DNA of 64,000 bases from CAZZNQ01 sp964655775 (lineage in GTDB: Bacteria; Planctomycetota; Brocadiia; SM23-32): NCBI GenBank assembly GCA_964655775.1, contig CAZZNQ010000007.1, forward strand, positions 12,644-76,643, in the 5' to 3' direction. The position numbers and the translations under genes were made by a program. Shown in pieces: positions 57,101-64,000 of the stretch. Within the stretch, counting starts at the first letter, position 1, and every line of letters starts with the position of its first letter. The notes beneath the pieces were generated by a model, which saw only the letters and a list, made by a program, of their open reading frames with translations, was not told the origin of the DNA and ran no database searches.

Positions 57101-57454
57101 TGCTTCGCTCTCCTCCGTCGCAGGCCCAAAGGCCAGATGCCGCAGTGTGGCGAGCCGCGCCCGCATGATCGGCTCGCTTGGGTCTTCCATGTCCCCGGGC
57201 AGCACCTCGAGCGCCGGGAAATGGCAGGCCAGGCCGGCGGAGAGAACGTTGACGTCCTCGGCGAACTCCTCGGCCTCCTCGGCCCCCTCGCATATCACCA
57301 GGCAGTGGCTCCGGCGCCGTTGCATGGTCCACGCCAACGCGGCGGCAGGGCCGCTGCCGGCCGCGTCGCACACAGCCACCTCGTGCCCCTGCGAAAGGGC
57401 GTCGATCAACTGATGCAGACCTTGGATGTCGGACAGCCTGCGCAGTACATCCAT
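54149..57454 (-). CDS. mfd: Transcription-repair coupling factor
   Basis: SF2 translocase that removes stalled RNA polymerase and recruits UvrA. The 1,101-residue protein has the UvrB-homology region at the N-terminus (QPTSSVEELRSGSRTVAVGE, RGGILDVYSHGAAEAVRIEF), the RNAP-interaction domain near 410-480 (LAQGDLVVHLNHGIGRFAGT), Walker A ICGDVGYGKTEVAMRAAFAA, the DEEQ box IIDEEQRFGVQHKERLK, SAT-like LTLTATPIPRTLHM, and the TRG motif. The length is typical. A TATAAT box is at 57504-57499 on the minus strand about 45 bases upstream of the ATG. cysD lies downstream on the same strand after 102 bases. Confidence 0.97.
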   Translation of the reverse strand: MDVLRRLSDIQGLHQLIDALSQGHEVAVCDAAGSGPAAALAWTMQRRRSHCLVICEGAEEAEEFAEDVNVLSAGLACHFPALEVLPGDMEDPSEPIMRARLATLRHLAFGPATEESEAPSPFSYLEPEPRTRIVVAGIAALLQPTSSVEELRSGSRTVAVGEEVAPGELVSWLVDNGYLTVPQVESPGQYCLRGGILDVYSHGAAEAVRIEFFANKIDSLRSFDPSTQLSTGRVKSAPLTAAEHPSEHEPGERNSLLAYFDPDCLICLADPDRVWERARTFFDRSESPGSLIRPETLAEGLAGRQSLAFLPGEDAEETGAIPLGLKERDVFGPDLDSMLQEVERIAELYHHVVVYCISPAERDRFLGLLKESDFSDTDRLQFVIGRLNHGLLCPEASLALLPHHRLFGRYTQRRFMPYAREGRPIESVQDLAQGDLVVHLNHGIGRFAGTRVLEQDGRRREHLTVEFADNVHVYVPSDRIEMVHRYIGVGGRRPQLSRIRAAGWTRTKQRVNDAVEDLATELLELQAVRESQSGIAHPVDTEWQRQFESEFPYEETEDQLRAIEQVKNDMASQRPMDRLICGDVGYGKTEVAMRAAFAAVVGGKQVAVLVPTTVLAQQHYRTFQERMADYPYRIEMLSRFLTDAQARDVLQGMAEGTVDIVIGTHKLVQPDVRFADLGLLIIDEEQRFGVQHKERLKKLRATVDVLTLTATPIPRTLHMALMGLREISALQTPPRDRQAIKTKVCPFDSELLRHAILREMNREGQVFVIHNRVKTIKKFAQMVAATVPEARVAVAHGQMPEHQLAETMDRFIDGEVDVLVSTTIIESGLDIPNANTIIIDKAEILGLAEMHQLRGRVGRYVHKAYAYLFTPRDRPMTPEAGHRMDAIRRYSHLGAGFDIALRDLEIRGAGNILGPAQSGHIAAIGYNLYCRLLARAAARMRGETLEEPPEVTLNIGMDALVPEEYIPVPKQRMELYRELGTATDVDAVRSAERALRDRFGPPPREVVNLLLEAELRILLDRAGIDSVHLEGDKVHFGVRSEEDLLRWFADRRPAPRVVAPDLAVLDRGFPENDPVALSEHLLRLFRSGARALQLPAAPSGA

Positions 57455-57498
57455 GAGTTGGGGTCGCGACTATTAAGCGATGCTGCAACACCTCCGCG

Positions 57499-57504
57499 AT
57501 TATA
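57499..57504 (-). promoter_or_regulatory. Likely -10 box of mfd
   Basis: A perfect TATAAT reads 57504-57499 on the minus strand, 45 bases upstream of the mfd ATG. The -35 region is a weak CTTACC at 18 bases. It lies in a small AT-rich island. Confidence 0.45.
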
Positions 57505-57584
57505 TATGGTAGGTGCGCGGATGGTAAGCGAACGCCGCATGCCTGGGCGGCTTTCTTCGACTGTGCAGGCGGTGCGAGATCGGC

Positions 57585-57590
57585 TATAGT
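57585..57590 (+). promoter_or_regulatory. Possible -10 box of the PurF-like gene
   Basis: TATAGT at 57585-57590 precedes the PurF-like ATG by 48 bases. The -35 position (TGTGCA at 57562-57567) is poor, so only the -10 is supported. Confidence 0.35.
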
Positions 57591-57638
57591 GTTCGCGCAT
57601 CAAGTGACAGAGGCAATCCGGTCCAAGCGAGGGAGAGC

Positions 57639-59045
57639 ATGAGCGGGATATTCGGCGTCGCGGCCAGGTCAGACTGCGTGGACTACCTATTCTACGGCAC
57701 GGACTACCACAGCCATCTGGGCACGGAGTTCGCGGGGCTTGCTGTGCGCGGCAACCGCCTGCACCGCGAGATCCACCGCATCTCGCACGGTCAGTTCAAG
57801 ACACAGTTCAGCGAGTTCTATCGCTCGTGCTCGGGCGAACTGGGTATAGGTGCGGTCAGCGACGCGGATCCCCAGCCCATCATGCTGCAGAGCCGGTTCG
57901 GGACGTTTGCCATCGTGACGGCCGGACTTGTGACCAACTGTGGGGAGCTGGGCCGGGAGCTGATGGAGGAAGGCATGACCTTCAGCGAACTGGTGGACGG
58001 CAAACTCAACCAGACGGAGTTGATCGCCAAGATCATCTCAACCGGCGACGACCTGGCCTCGGGCATCAGGAACGTTTTCGAGCGCGTGGATGGGTCGGTC
58101 TCCCTCATCCTGATGACCGAGAAAGGGATGTATGCCGGATGCGACGGGCACGCGCGTCTTCCGCTTACGATCGGGACGGGTGACGGCGTTGTGGCAGCGG
58201 CCAACGAGACGTGTTCGTTTCCGAATCTGGGTCTCCAAGTGGAACGGCATCTCGATCCGGGCGAGGTCGTCTTCTTCGACTACTCCGGGGTGCAGACCTC
58301 CGTGCGGGCACCCAAGCAGCGGCAGGTCTGCTCTTTCCTCTGGATATACACCGGCTATCCGGCGTCGAGCTTCCAGGGCGTATCGGTCGAGTCGGTGCGC
58401 GAGCGTTGCGGCCGGGCGCTGGCCCGCAAGGATACCGTCGAGGCAGATCTCGCCGCCGGTATACCGGACAGCGGGACGGGTCATGCCGTCGGCTACGCGA
58501 TGGAAAGCGGCCTGCCGTTCCGGCGTCCGCTGGTCAAGTACACGGCCGGCTATGGGCGAAGCTACATGCCGCCCTCGCAGGAAGTGCGTGACCGGATCGC
58601 CAAGATGAAACTCATCCCCATCGAGGACGTCATCCGGGGCAACCGCATCATCATCTGCGAGGACTCCATCGTGCGCGGCACGCAGCTAAAGAACCTGAGC
58701 ATCCAGAAGCTGTGGGATGCGGGGGCCGCAGAAGTCCACGTTCGCGTGGCCTGCCCTCCGCTGATGTATCCGTGCCGCTACAGCCTCTCCACGCGCACGC
58801 GGGAAGAGCTTGCTGCGCGCCGGGCCATCCGCGCACTGGAGGACGGCCCACCGGCGGATATTGCACCGTACCTGGACGCCGACAGCCCGCAGTACAAGAG
58901 CATGGTCGACTGGATCCGCAAGGACCTGAACTGCACCACGCTCGACTACCTTACTCTCGACGAAATGGTGGAGGCCATCGGCCTGCCGACGTCCGATCTG
59001 TGCCAGGAATGCTGGGCCGGGCCATCGGGCGAACAGGCCAGGTGA
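57639..59045 (+). CDS. Amidophosphoribosyltransferase-like protein with Ser in place of the catalytic Cys
   Basis: Protein of 468 residues with the architecture of PurF: an N-terminal Ntn-hydrolase-like domain and a C-terminal phosphoribosyltransferase domain. The start MSGIFGVAARSDC has Ser at position 2 where true PurF has Cys2, the nucleophile that frees ammonia from glutamine. The next segment FYGTDYHSHLGTEFAGLAV replaces the usual LQHRGQESAGI. The PRPP loop is intact (IIICEDSIVRGTQLKNL), and DSGTGHAVGYAMESGLPF is present. Similar MSGFFG-type proteins occur in Bacteroidetes. The activity may be ammonia-dependent or lost in favour of another role. A normal purF is not in the window. Confidence 0.88.
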   Translation: MSGIFGVAARSDCVDYLFYGTDYHSHLGTEFAGLAVRGNRLHREIHRISHGQFKTQFSEFYRSCSGELGIGAVSDADPQPIMLQSRFGTFAIVTAGLVTNCGELGRELMEEGMTFSELVDGKLNQTELIAKIISTGDDLASGIRNVFERVDGSVSLILMTEKGMYAGCDGHARLPLTIGTGDGVVAAANETCSFPNLGLQVERHLDPGEVVFFDYSGVQTSVRAPKQRQVCSFLWIYTGYPASSFQGVSVESVRERCGRALARKDTVEADLAAGIPDSGTGHAVGYAMESGLPFRRPLVKYTAGYGRSYMPPSQEVRDRIAKMKLIPIEDVIRGNRIIICEDSIVRGTQLKNLSIQKLWDAGAAEVHVRVACPPLMYPCRYSLSTRTREELAARRAIRALEDGPPADIAPYLDADSPQYKSMVDWIRKDLNCTTLDYLTLDEMVEAIGLPTSDLCQECWAGPSGEQAR

Positions 59046-59127
59046 CGTACGGCGGCCGGAGTGCCTGACGGCAGCGCTTTCGAAGCAGCAGAGGTCGACG
59101 CTGTGATCTTAGACCGGGAGGGAAGTA

Positions 59128-59463
59128 ATGATCGTCGTGAACACTGAAACTGTTCCGGGCATGCAGATCAGTCGCGTGCTGGGCCTTGTGCAAGGCAACG
59201 CCGTGCGTGCGAAGCATGCGGGTGCTGACTTGCTGGCCGGGCTGAAGAACCTGGTGGGAGGAGAGGTCAGGGGCTATACTGAACTGCTCACGCAGTCCCG
59301 GCGTCAGGCGCTTGAGCGCATGCTGGCCCAGGCCGAGGAACTCGGTGCCAACGCCGTTGTTAACGTGCGTTTCAGCACCAGTGCCGTGACAGCCGGCGCC
59401 GCAGAGATGTACGCGTACGGCACGGCGGTCATCGTTGCTGCCTCCGACGGGGCAAGCGCATAG
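59128..59463 (+). CDS. YbjQ family protein (first of two)
   Basis: Protein of 111 residues of the UPF0145/YbjQ family: VVNTETVPGMQISRVLGLVQ, LVGGEVRGYTELLTQSRRQA, ALERMLAQAEELGANAVVNV and a C-terminal YAYGTAVIV. YbjQ proteins form rings and have an undefined role; they are sometimes annotated as heavy-metal binding. The gene lies 82 bases after the PurF-like gene and 13 bases before a second YbjQ gene, with a PrsW-type protease third. GGGAGG precedes the ATG. Confidence 0.92.
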   Translation: MIVVNTETVPGMQISRVLGLVQGNAVRAKHAGADLLAGLKNLVGGEVRGYTELLTQSRRQALERMLAQAEELGANAVVNVRFSTSAVTAGAAEMYAYGTAVIVAASDGASA

Positions 59464-59476
59464 AGAGGGCGCCGCC

Positions 59477-59950
59477 ATGGAAATACTGATCCTGTTGGGG
59501 ATGCCCGTATTGTTGCTGTTCGTTGGTCTGATCTGCGGGACGGTCTCCGACTACATGCACATACTCCGGCTGGAGCGCAGGGAACGAGGACTGGCTGGAA
59601 TGCTGGTGACCAACTTGCGGTCGTACCCAAGGGGGCCCGGAGCCGGGGGGGCGAAACTGGTGACGGCCGAGTTGGTGATTGCAGGCGACTACATGAAGTC
59701 GTTTCGGGCCCGCATCCGCAACCTGCTGGGCGGTGAGTTAAGGAGCTATAGCGGCCTGCTTACGCGGGCCCGGCGTGAGGTGGTGGTGCGGATACTTGAG
59801 CAGGCCCGGGAAAAGGGCTGCAACGCGGTGTGTAACGTTCGTTTCAATACGACGGAAATCGGTGCCATGGCCAAGCGGAATAGCATGCCCATGATCGAGC
59901 TGATCGCGTGTGGGACCGCGTACAGAACCAGCGAGGCAATCGGAGGATGA
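59477..59950 (+). CDS. YbjQ family protein with N-terminal membrane anchor (second of two)
   Basis: Protein of 157 residues. An N-terminal hydrophobic anchor (MEILILLGMPVLLLFVGLIC) precedes a YbjQ domain with LLGGELRSYSGLLTRARREV and the NAVCNVRFNTTEIG strand, closely parallel to the first copy but with a strand-start MLVTNLRSYPRG. This looks like a duplication of the upstream gene in which one copy gained a membrane anchor. Its last four bases (ATGA) overlap the PrsW-like gene start. Confidence 0.88.
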   Translation: MEILILLGMPVLLLFVGLICGTVSDYMHILRLERRERGLAGMLVTNLRSYPRGPGAGGAKLVTAELVIAGDYMKSFRARIRNLLGGELRSYSGLLTRARREVVVRILEQAREKGCNAVCNVRFNTTEIGAMAKRNSMPMIELIACGTAYRTSEAIGG

Positions 59951-60708
59951 GAAGCCCCGAGCGGGATCCGTCCGTGTGGAAAGAGCCTCACATGCGCGCA
60001 GGAGGCTTTGAGCCAGACCCGTGCGAACCACACGGCGAGAGCAACGAAGGCGCGGTGCAGTCTTCCGAAGAGAACCGAATCCAGCACTCCGTATGGGGCG
60101 AGCCGACGCTGTCGACTGACCTATCGGGCGCGCAACCCGATGCTGTGCCAACCTACTCCCGTTGGCTGCGCGAGCGCCGAGCCCGGACGAGCCCCGCCGG
60201 TTCGTGGTTGCTCACAATGGCCTTGGCCGCTGCAGCCGGGCCGCTGGCACTGGTCGGCGCATTGTGGGGGTCGGGACAGACCATTTTCAGTTTGCTCTCC
60301 ATCGTCCTCTTCACCCCCATCGTTGAGGAGACCATGAAGGCCGCCGTCGCGTTCTACGTGGTCGAAGAGCGTCCCTACCTCTTCCGGTCGCCAACGCAGA
60401 TCGTCGTGTGCGTACTGACGGGCGCCTTCGTGTTCGCTGCTGTGGAGAACCTACTGTACCTCAACATCCACGTCCGTGACGCTTCGGCCGCTCTCGTCCA
60501 ATGGCGATGGACAGTCTGCGTGGCGCTGCACGTTTGCGCGTCGGCGCTGGCGGCGATCGGCCTGGTACGCGTGTGGAATGATGTGTGGCGGCGACCCGGC
60601 AAGGCACGAATCGCCCTTGCCGGACCGTGGCTGATCGCTGCGATGATCCTGCACGGAACCTACAACGCCGCCGCCGTCGTCATGGACGTCGTCGGCTACC
60701 GAACCTAG
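59947..60708 (+). CDS. PrsW-type intramembrane metalloprotease
   Basis: Membrane protein of 253 residues. The ATG at 59947 overlaps the preceding stop. A long polar N-terminal region (about 75 residues) precedes hydrophobic segments. The PrsW signature is visible: FTPIVEETMKAAVAFY with the Glu pair and Lys, TGAFVFAAVENLLYLN with Glu and Asn, and the later VALHVCASALAA and MILHGTYNAAAV with His. PrsW-family proteases cleave membrane anti-sigma factors in Bacillus, for example RsiW. Here it is coupled to two YbjQ proteins, one of which has a membrane anchor and could be a substrate. Confidence 0.8.
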   Translation: MRSPERDPSVWKEPHMRAGGFEPDPCEPHGESNEGAVQSSEENRIQHSVWGEPTLSTDLSGAQPDAVPTYSRWLRERRARTSPAGSWLLTMALAAAAGPLALVGALWGSGQTIFSLLSIVLFTPIVEETMKAAVAFYVVEERPYLFRSPTQIVVCVLTGAFVFAAVENLLYLNIHVRDASAALVQWRWTVCVALHVCASALAAIGLVRVWNDVWRRPGKARIALAGPWLIAAMILHGTYNAAAVVMDVVGYRT

Positions 60709-60717
60709 CCCGGCGCC

Positions 60718-62223
60718 CTACGCACTGCCTCGCAGCACAGGCTCGCGGAGGTGGTGGTCGGTCGCGCGCTGGTAGGCGGCGCCGGCCCGCAGGAGCGTCT
60801 CCTCGTCCCAGTGGCGAGTCATAAGTTGCATCCCCACGGGTAGATCGGACGAGGTGAACCCGCACGGAAGCGACATGCCCCCTATGCCCGCAAGGTTGCA
60901 CGAGATCGTGAAGACGTCGCTCAGATACATCGCCAGCGGGTCGCTCACCTTCTCGCCGATCCTGAATGCGGCCGTCGGCGTGACCGGTGCGAAGATCACG
61001 TCCACCTCCTCGAAGGCGCGGTCGAAATCCTCCTTGATGAGTCGACGCACCCGCGCCGCCTTGAGGAAGTAGGCGTCGTAGTAACCACTGCTCAGGGCGT
61101 AGGTGCCCAGCATGATGCGGCGCTTGACCTCGTCGCCGAACCCCTCGCCGCGCGTGCGGCTGTACATGTGGACCATGTCCACGTGCCCTTCGCTGCGGTG
61201 TCCGTACTTCACGCCGTCGTAGCGGGCCAGGTTGGAGCTCGCCTCGGCCGTCGCGAGGACGTAATAGGTCGCCACCGGGAAGCTGGACAGCGTGCCGTTC
61301 TGAACGTCAATCCGGCTGTGGGGCAGCGAGATCTCGCGGAAATGCACGCCCAACCCCTCGTAGACCTTGCGAGCCGCGTCGATGGCGCTGGCCACCTCCG
61401 GGTCGACGCCGCCCTCGACGAAGAACTCCTTCGGCACGCCGAAGGTCAGCCCTTCAACGTCGCCGCGGGTCGCCGCGACGTAATCGCCCGCCGGCTCGCG
61501 TGTGCAGGTGGAGTCGCGCTCGTCGGGTGCGGCTATGGCCTGCAGAAGCAGGGCGGCGTCCTCGACGGTCCGCGCGAACGGCCCGATCTGGTCCAGCGAG
61601 CTGCCGAACGCCACCAGCCCGTAGCGGCTCACGCGACCGTAGGTCGGCTTCAGGCCCACCACGCCGCAGAGCGCCGCCGGCTGGCGTATCGATCCGCCGG
61701 TGTCGCTGCCCAGAGCCAGGGGCGCCATGCCCGCCGCCACCGCCGCTGCGCTCCCGCCGCTGCTTCCCCCTGGTATCCTTGCGGTGTCCCACGGGTTGCG
61801 CGTCACCTTGAAGCCGCTGTTCTCGGTCGACGAGCCCATCGCGAACTCATCCAGGTTCGTCTTGCCGAGGACGACGGCGTCCTCCGCCCGCAGCCTCTCC
61901 ACCACGTGGGCGTCGTAAGGCGGCACGAAGTTGTGCAGGATCTTCGAGGCGCAGGTCGTAGTCACGCCGCGCGTGCACATGTTGTCCTTGACGGCCACCG
62001 GAACCCCCGCCAGCAGGCCCATCTTCTCGCCGTCGGCCCGCTTGGCGTCCAGCTCCCGGGCCCGTTCCAGCGCCTCCTCGGCGGTGACCGATAGGAACGC
62101 GCCGATGGTCGGCTCCAGGTCGGCGATCCGCGCGAGGTGTTCCTCCGTTATCTCCTCGGCGGAGCGCTCGCCGTTCAGGAAGCTCTCGCGCAACTCGGTG
62201 GCAGTGGTAGGCTCTTGTGCCAT
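60718..62223 (-). CDS. gatA: Aspartyl/glutamyl-tRNA amidotransferase subunit A
   Basis: Amidase subunit of the GatCAB complex that corrects mischarged Glu-tRNAGln or Asp-tRNAAsn. The 501-residue protein has the Ser-cisSer-Lys triad: Lys in VPVAVKDNMCTRG, PGGSSGGSAAAVAAGMAP with the cis-Ser, and GSDTGGSIRQPAALCGVVG with the nucleophile. The usual neighbours gatC and gatB are not present; 95 bases upstream is a Gfo/Idh/MocA oxidoreductase on the same strand. The 3' end is 10 bases from the convergent PrsW-like gene. Confidence 0.95.
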   Translation of the reverse strand: MAQEPTTATELRESFLNGERSAEEITEEHLARIADLEPTIGAFLSVTAEEALERARELDAKRADGEKMGLLAGVPVAVKDNMCTRGVTTTCASKILHNFVPPYDAHVVERLRAEDAVVLGKTNLDEFAMGSSTENSGFKVTRNPWDTARIPGGSSGGSAAAVAAGMAPLALGSDTGGSIRQPAALCGVVGLKPTYGRVSRYGLVAFGSSLDQIGPFARTVEDAALLLQAIAAPDERDSTCTREPAGDYVAATRGDVEGLTFGVPKEFFVEGGVDPEVASAIDAARKVYEGLGVHFREISLPHSRIDVQNGTLSSFPVATYYVLATAEASSNLARYDGVKYGHRSEGHVDMVHMYSRTRGEGFGDEVKRRIMLGTYALSSGYYDAYFLKAARVRRLIKEDFDRAFEEVDVIFAPVTPTAAFRIGEKVSDPLAMYLSDVFTISCNLAGIGGMSLPCGFTSSDLPVGMQLMTRHWDEETLLRAGAAYQRATDHHLREPVLRGSA

Positions 62224-62318
62224 TATCTCGTCGTCTCAATGTTTGCGTGGGATGCCGCCAACGGGCGGAGCCAGCATTGTAGTCCACGCGCCGGGGCGCC
62301 GCAACGGCTCCCGCGTCG

Positions 62319-63362
62319 TCAAAGGCCGTAGAGATGGTCCGGCAGCGGCAGGGCCACGCGCTCTCCCGTCAGCACCGATAGCCTCGCCGCCTCCATCACC
62401 TCCTGCGCGTCCAGCGAGTTCTCCGGGCTGCACACGCCCTCGACCGGCTCGTCGTTCAGAATGCAGTGCACGAAATACTCCGGCCCGTTGCGACGCGGCG
62501 CAATGAGCGCCGGAGCTTTGATGTTCTCGCCGTCCTCGTCCGCCTTCGTGTAGAGGGTTAGCTCCCGGCCTCCCGCCACGATCACGCCCTCGGTGCCGTA
62601 GAGAAGCACGTCGTGCGGCGGCTTGTGCGGCACCGCCTCGGTCCACGTCGCCTCGATCACGGCGTTGGCGTCGTGATACTGCAGCGCGATCACCGCGTTG
62701 TCGTCGACGGGTATATCCTGCTTCACCAGGCGCCCGGCGATCGCCATCACCTGCGTCGGCTGCCCGATGAACAGCCTCGCCAGGCTGGCCCCATAGCCAA
62801 GGTAGTCGAACAGCGCCCCCGCGCCGTTCTCCACCGGATCGTAGAGCCAGTTGTAGAAGTAGGGGCTGCAGCCCAGTTCCTTCGGGCCGCAGTGCCCGCC
62901 GCGCCATTTGAGCTGCCACACGCGCCCGATAGCGCCCTCGCGCACCAGCTTCAGCGCGTGCTGCACGCCCGCGTTCCACGCAATCGGCCAGTTCACCATC
63001 AGCACCACGTCCGCCTTCCGCGCCGCCACCAGCATCCGGTCCGCCACCGAAAGGTCGCTGGCCATCGGCTTCTCCGTCATCACGTGCAGGCCGTGGTGGG
63101 CGGCCATCTCCACCAGGTCGCCCGTGCTGCGGTTCGTCCCGTAGGCCAGCACGGCGTCCAGCTCGTGCTCGGACAGCAGCTCCTCGCAGTCGGCGTAGGT
63201 CGTCTCCACGCCGGTGGCCTCGCGGAACTTCTCCAGCAGCGGCTCGTTCGGATCGGCCGCGCCGATCAGCTCCGCCTGCTCGATCTTCATCAACTGGGGC
63301 AGCGCGCCCCAAACGTGATCGTGAACCAGTCCCAGCACGCCCACTCGCAGCTTGTCGCCCAT
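62319..63362 (-). CDS. Gfo/Idh/MocA family oxidoreductase
   Basis: NAD(P)-dependent oxidoreductase of 347 residues. The Rossmann start is RVGVLGLVHDHVWGALPQLM, with AADPNEPLLEKFREATGVET, then the EKPMASDLSVADRML motif with the conserved Glu-Lys-Pro, and WPIAWNAGVQHALKLVREGA. This is the Gfo/Idh/MocA fold of sugar and inositol dehydrogenases, with the second alpha/beta domain from about 130. The ATG at 63362 is preferred; the open frame runs further upstream through non-coding sequence. Substrate is unknown. A good promoter lies 80 bases upstream. Confidence 0.9.
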   Translation of the reverse strand: MGDKLRVGVLGLVHDHVWGALPQLMKIEQAELIGAADPNEPLLEKFREATGVETTYADCEELLSEHELDAVLAYGTNRSTGDLVEMAAHHGLHVMTEKPMASDLSVADRMLVAARKADVVLMVNWPIAWNAGVQHALKLVREGAIGRVWQLKWRGGHCGPKELGCSPYFYNWLYDPVENGAGALFDYLGYGASLARLFIGQPTQVMAIAGRLVKQDIPVDDNAVIALQYHDANAVIEATWTEAVPHKPPHDVLLYGTEGVIVAGGRELTLYTKADEDGENIKAPALIAPRRNGPEYFVHCILNDEPVEGVCSPENSLDAQEVMEAARLSVLTGERVALPLPDHLYGL

Positions 63363-63439
63363 GTTCGCCGTCACCGTGACTCGTGGATTCGGGGACGCGT
63401 TCGGCCGCCGGCCGGCCGCGTGGAACGTCCCCTCGCTGC

Positions 63440-63467
63440 ATTGTAGAGCGCGCAGGTTGCGTGTCAA
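63440..63467 (-). promoter_or_regulatory. Promoter of the Gfo/Idh/MocA gene
   Basis: A perfect TTGACA (63467-63462) and TACAAT (63445-63440) are separated by 16 bases on the minus strand, about 80 bases upstream of the ATG at 63362. Confidence 0.65.
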
Positions 63468-64000
63468 GCCGAGCGCTGCGATCCGTGGCGGACGCGGGGT
63501 CACGTCGCGCGTCATAAATGTCTTCTGTCTCCATTTTTCTGACGAAATGGGTTCGTTTTGCAGCGGCGGGGGAGTGGGGTGTCTGCCTCCCGTTGTGTGC
63601 GTGTGCTGAGAAGTCCCGCTCTGCGTCACGAAGGAGAATGCGGCGCCCAACCGCATGCACCGGGGCCGAATCCGCGGGCAGACGCCGGCCACGTGCAGCC
63701 AAAACCGGGCCGTACACCGGTCATCACCGGTCAGTCGTTGGGCATCGTCGGACACCCACCGGTCTGGCGGCGGACATCCGAGCGTCCGCCGGAGGCCGAC
63801 CGCGGACACAGCCTGTCCGTTGCGTCGCCGGCGAACGACAGCGGCGCGCCCGCCGTCTTCCCGCCAGCATTCCGGAGAACTGGCCCCGTCATCCCGAAGT
63901 TGCTGTGGACAGCGGCACTCGTTCCAGCCCGCTCGGCGCGCAATCCCCGTCGCCTGCCCGGCCGCAGTCACGTCTGGTCCCGTGACGTTCACGCCCCCAT
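63468..64000. other. 533-base stretch without a recognised gene
   Basis: Upstream of the Gfo/Idh/MocA promoter no frame on either strand looks like a real protein; open frames here are low in hydrophobic residues and rich in Arg, Pro and Gly, as expected by chance at high GC. No tRNA-like or hairpin structure was recognised. A gene could begin beyond the window edge. Confidence 0.5.

Noticed and set aside
63518..63985. Open frame of 155 codons near the right edge
   Set aside because: No ribosome-binding site, Arg/Pro-rich composition and no motif; judged to be chance.
1..64000. CRISPR array or other tandem repeats
   Set aside because: Reading the window showed no regularly spaced repeats and no cas-like gene.

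Overview
The window is a gene-dense bacterial chromosome segment of roughly 60-65 % GC. Most genes are housekeeping genes packed in overlapping strings. A Kdo-8-phosphate synthase (kdsA) argues for a Gram-negative outer membrane. Several families seen here are common in Planctomycetota and related PVC-type bacteria: a DUF4838 secreted protein, a sulfatase, a GlmU-like single-chain nucleotidyltransferase and a TPR protein carrying RNA-polymerase alpha-CTD modules. I infer an uncultured, probably planctomycete-like bacterium. One run of ten N (23445-23454) shows the sequence is a scaffolded assembly.

Layout. 1-6.4 kb: end of rplM, rpsI, yebC, a membrane-anchored unknown, DUF192, ilvC, larC, rtcA. 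6.2-9.9 kb: a P-type cation ATPase enclosed by two 264-bp direct repeats (10 mismatches) made of the 3' end of rtcA; this looks like a 3,496-bp insertion into rtcA. 9.9-14 kb: a regulatory block (DUF2089 zinc-ribbon regulator with a membrane partner; winged-helix regulator with a membrane partner and a clear promoter/operator; ECF sigma factor overlapping a membrane partner; one frameshifted small gene). 14-17 kb: nagB, an acyl carrier protein, a GlmU-like protein, a tiny lipoprotein. 17-22.3 kb: mtnP, then a five-gene unit (zinc-ribbon STAS protein, unknown, PqqD-like, ABC permease with an unusual extracytoplasmic domain, ABC ATPase). 22.3-27.1 kb, minus strand: TPR/alpha-CTD protein, ruvA, ruvB, queH, SpoIID-like. 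27.3-28.8 kb: kdsA-nadD. 28.7-35.3 kb, minus strand: prs, then lpdA-lipB-lipA-lipoyl protein-holB-rsgA.

35.3-43.5 kb is the carbohydrate/accessory part: metallophosphoesterase, sulfatase, CPBP protease and a DUF4838 protein on the minus strand, with a divergent FAD oxidoreductase and a secreted glycosidase-like protein. 43.5-54 kb returns to metabolism: deoC, ZIP transporter, DUF4349 lipoprotein, yjbQ, purB, pyrE, an alkaline-phosphatase-superfamily protein, cysN, cysD. 54-64 kb: mfd, a PurF-like protein whose catalytic Cys is replaced by Ser, two YbjQ proteins followed by a PrsW-type protease, gatA, and a Gfo/Idh/MocA oxidoreductase.

No tRNA, rRNA, CRISPR array, transposase or integrase was seen. 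The best candidates for something undescribed are the rtcA-tail-flanked ATPase insertion, the STAS/PqqD/ABC unit, the Ser-type PurF homologue, and the TPR-double-alpha-CTD protein coupled to ruvAB. Coordinates of coding features include the stop codon.
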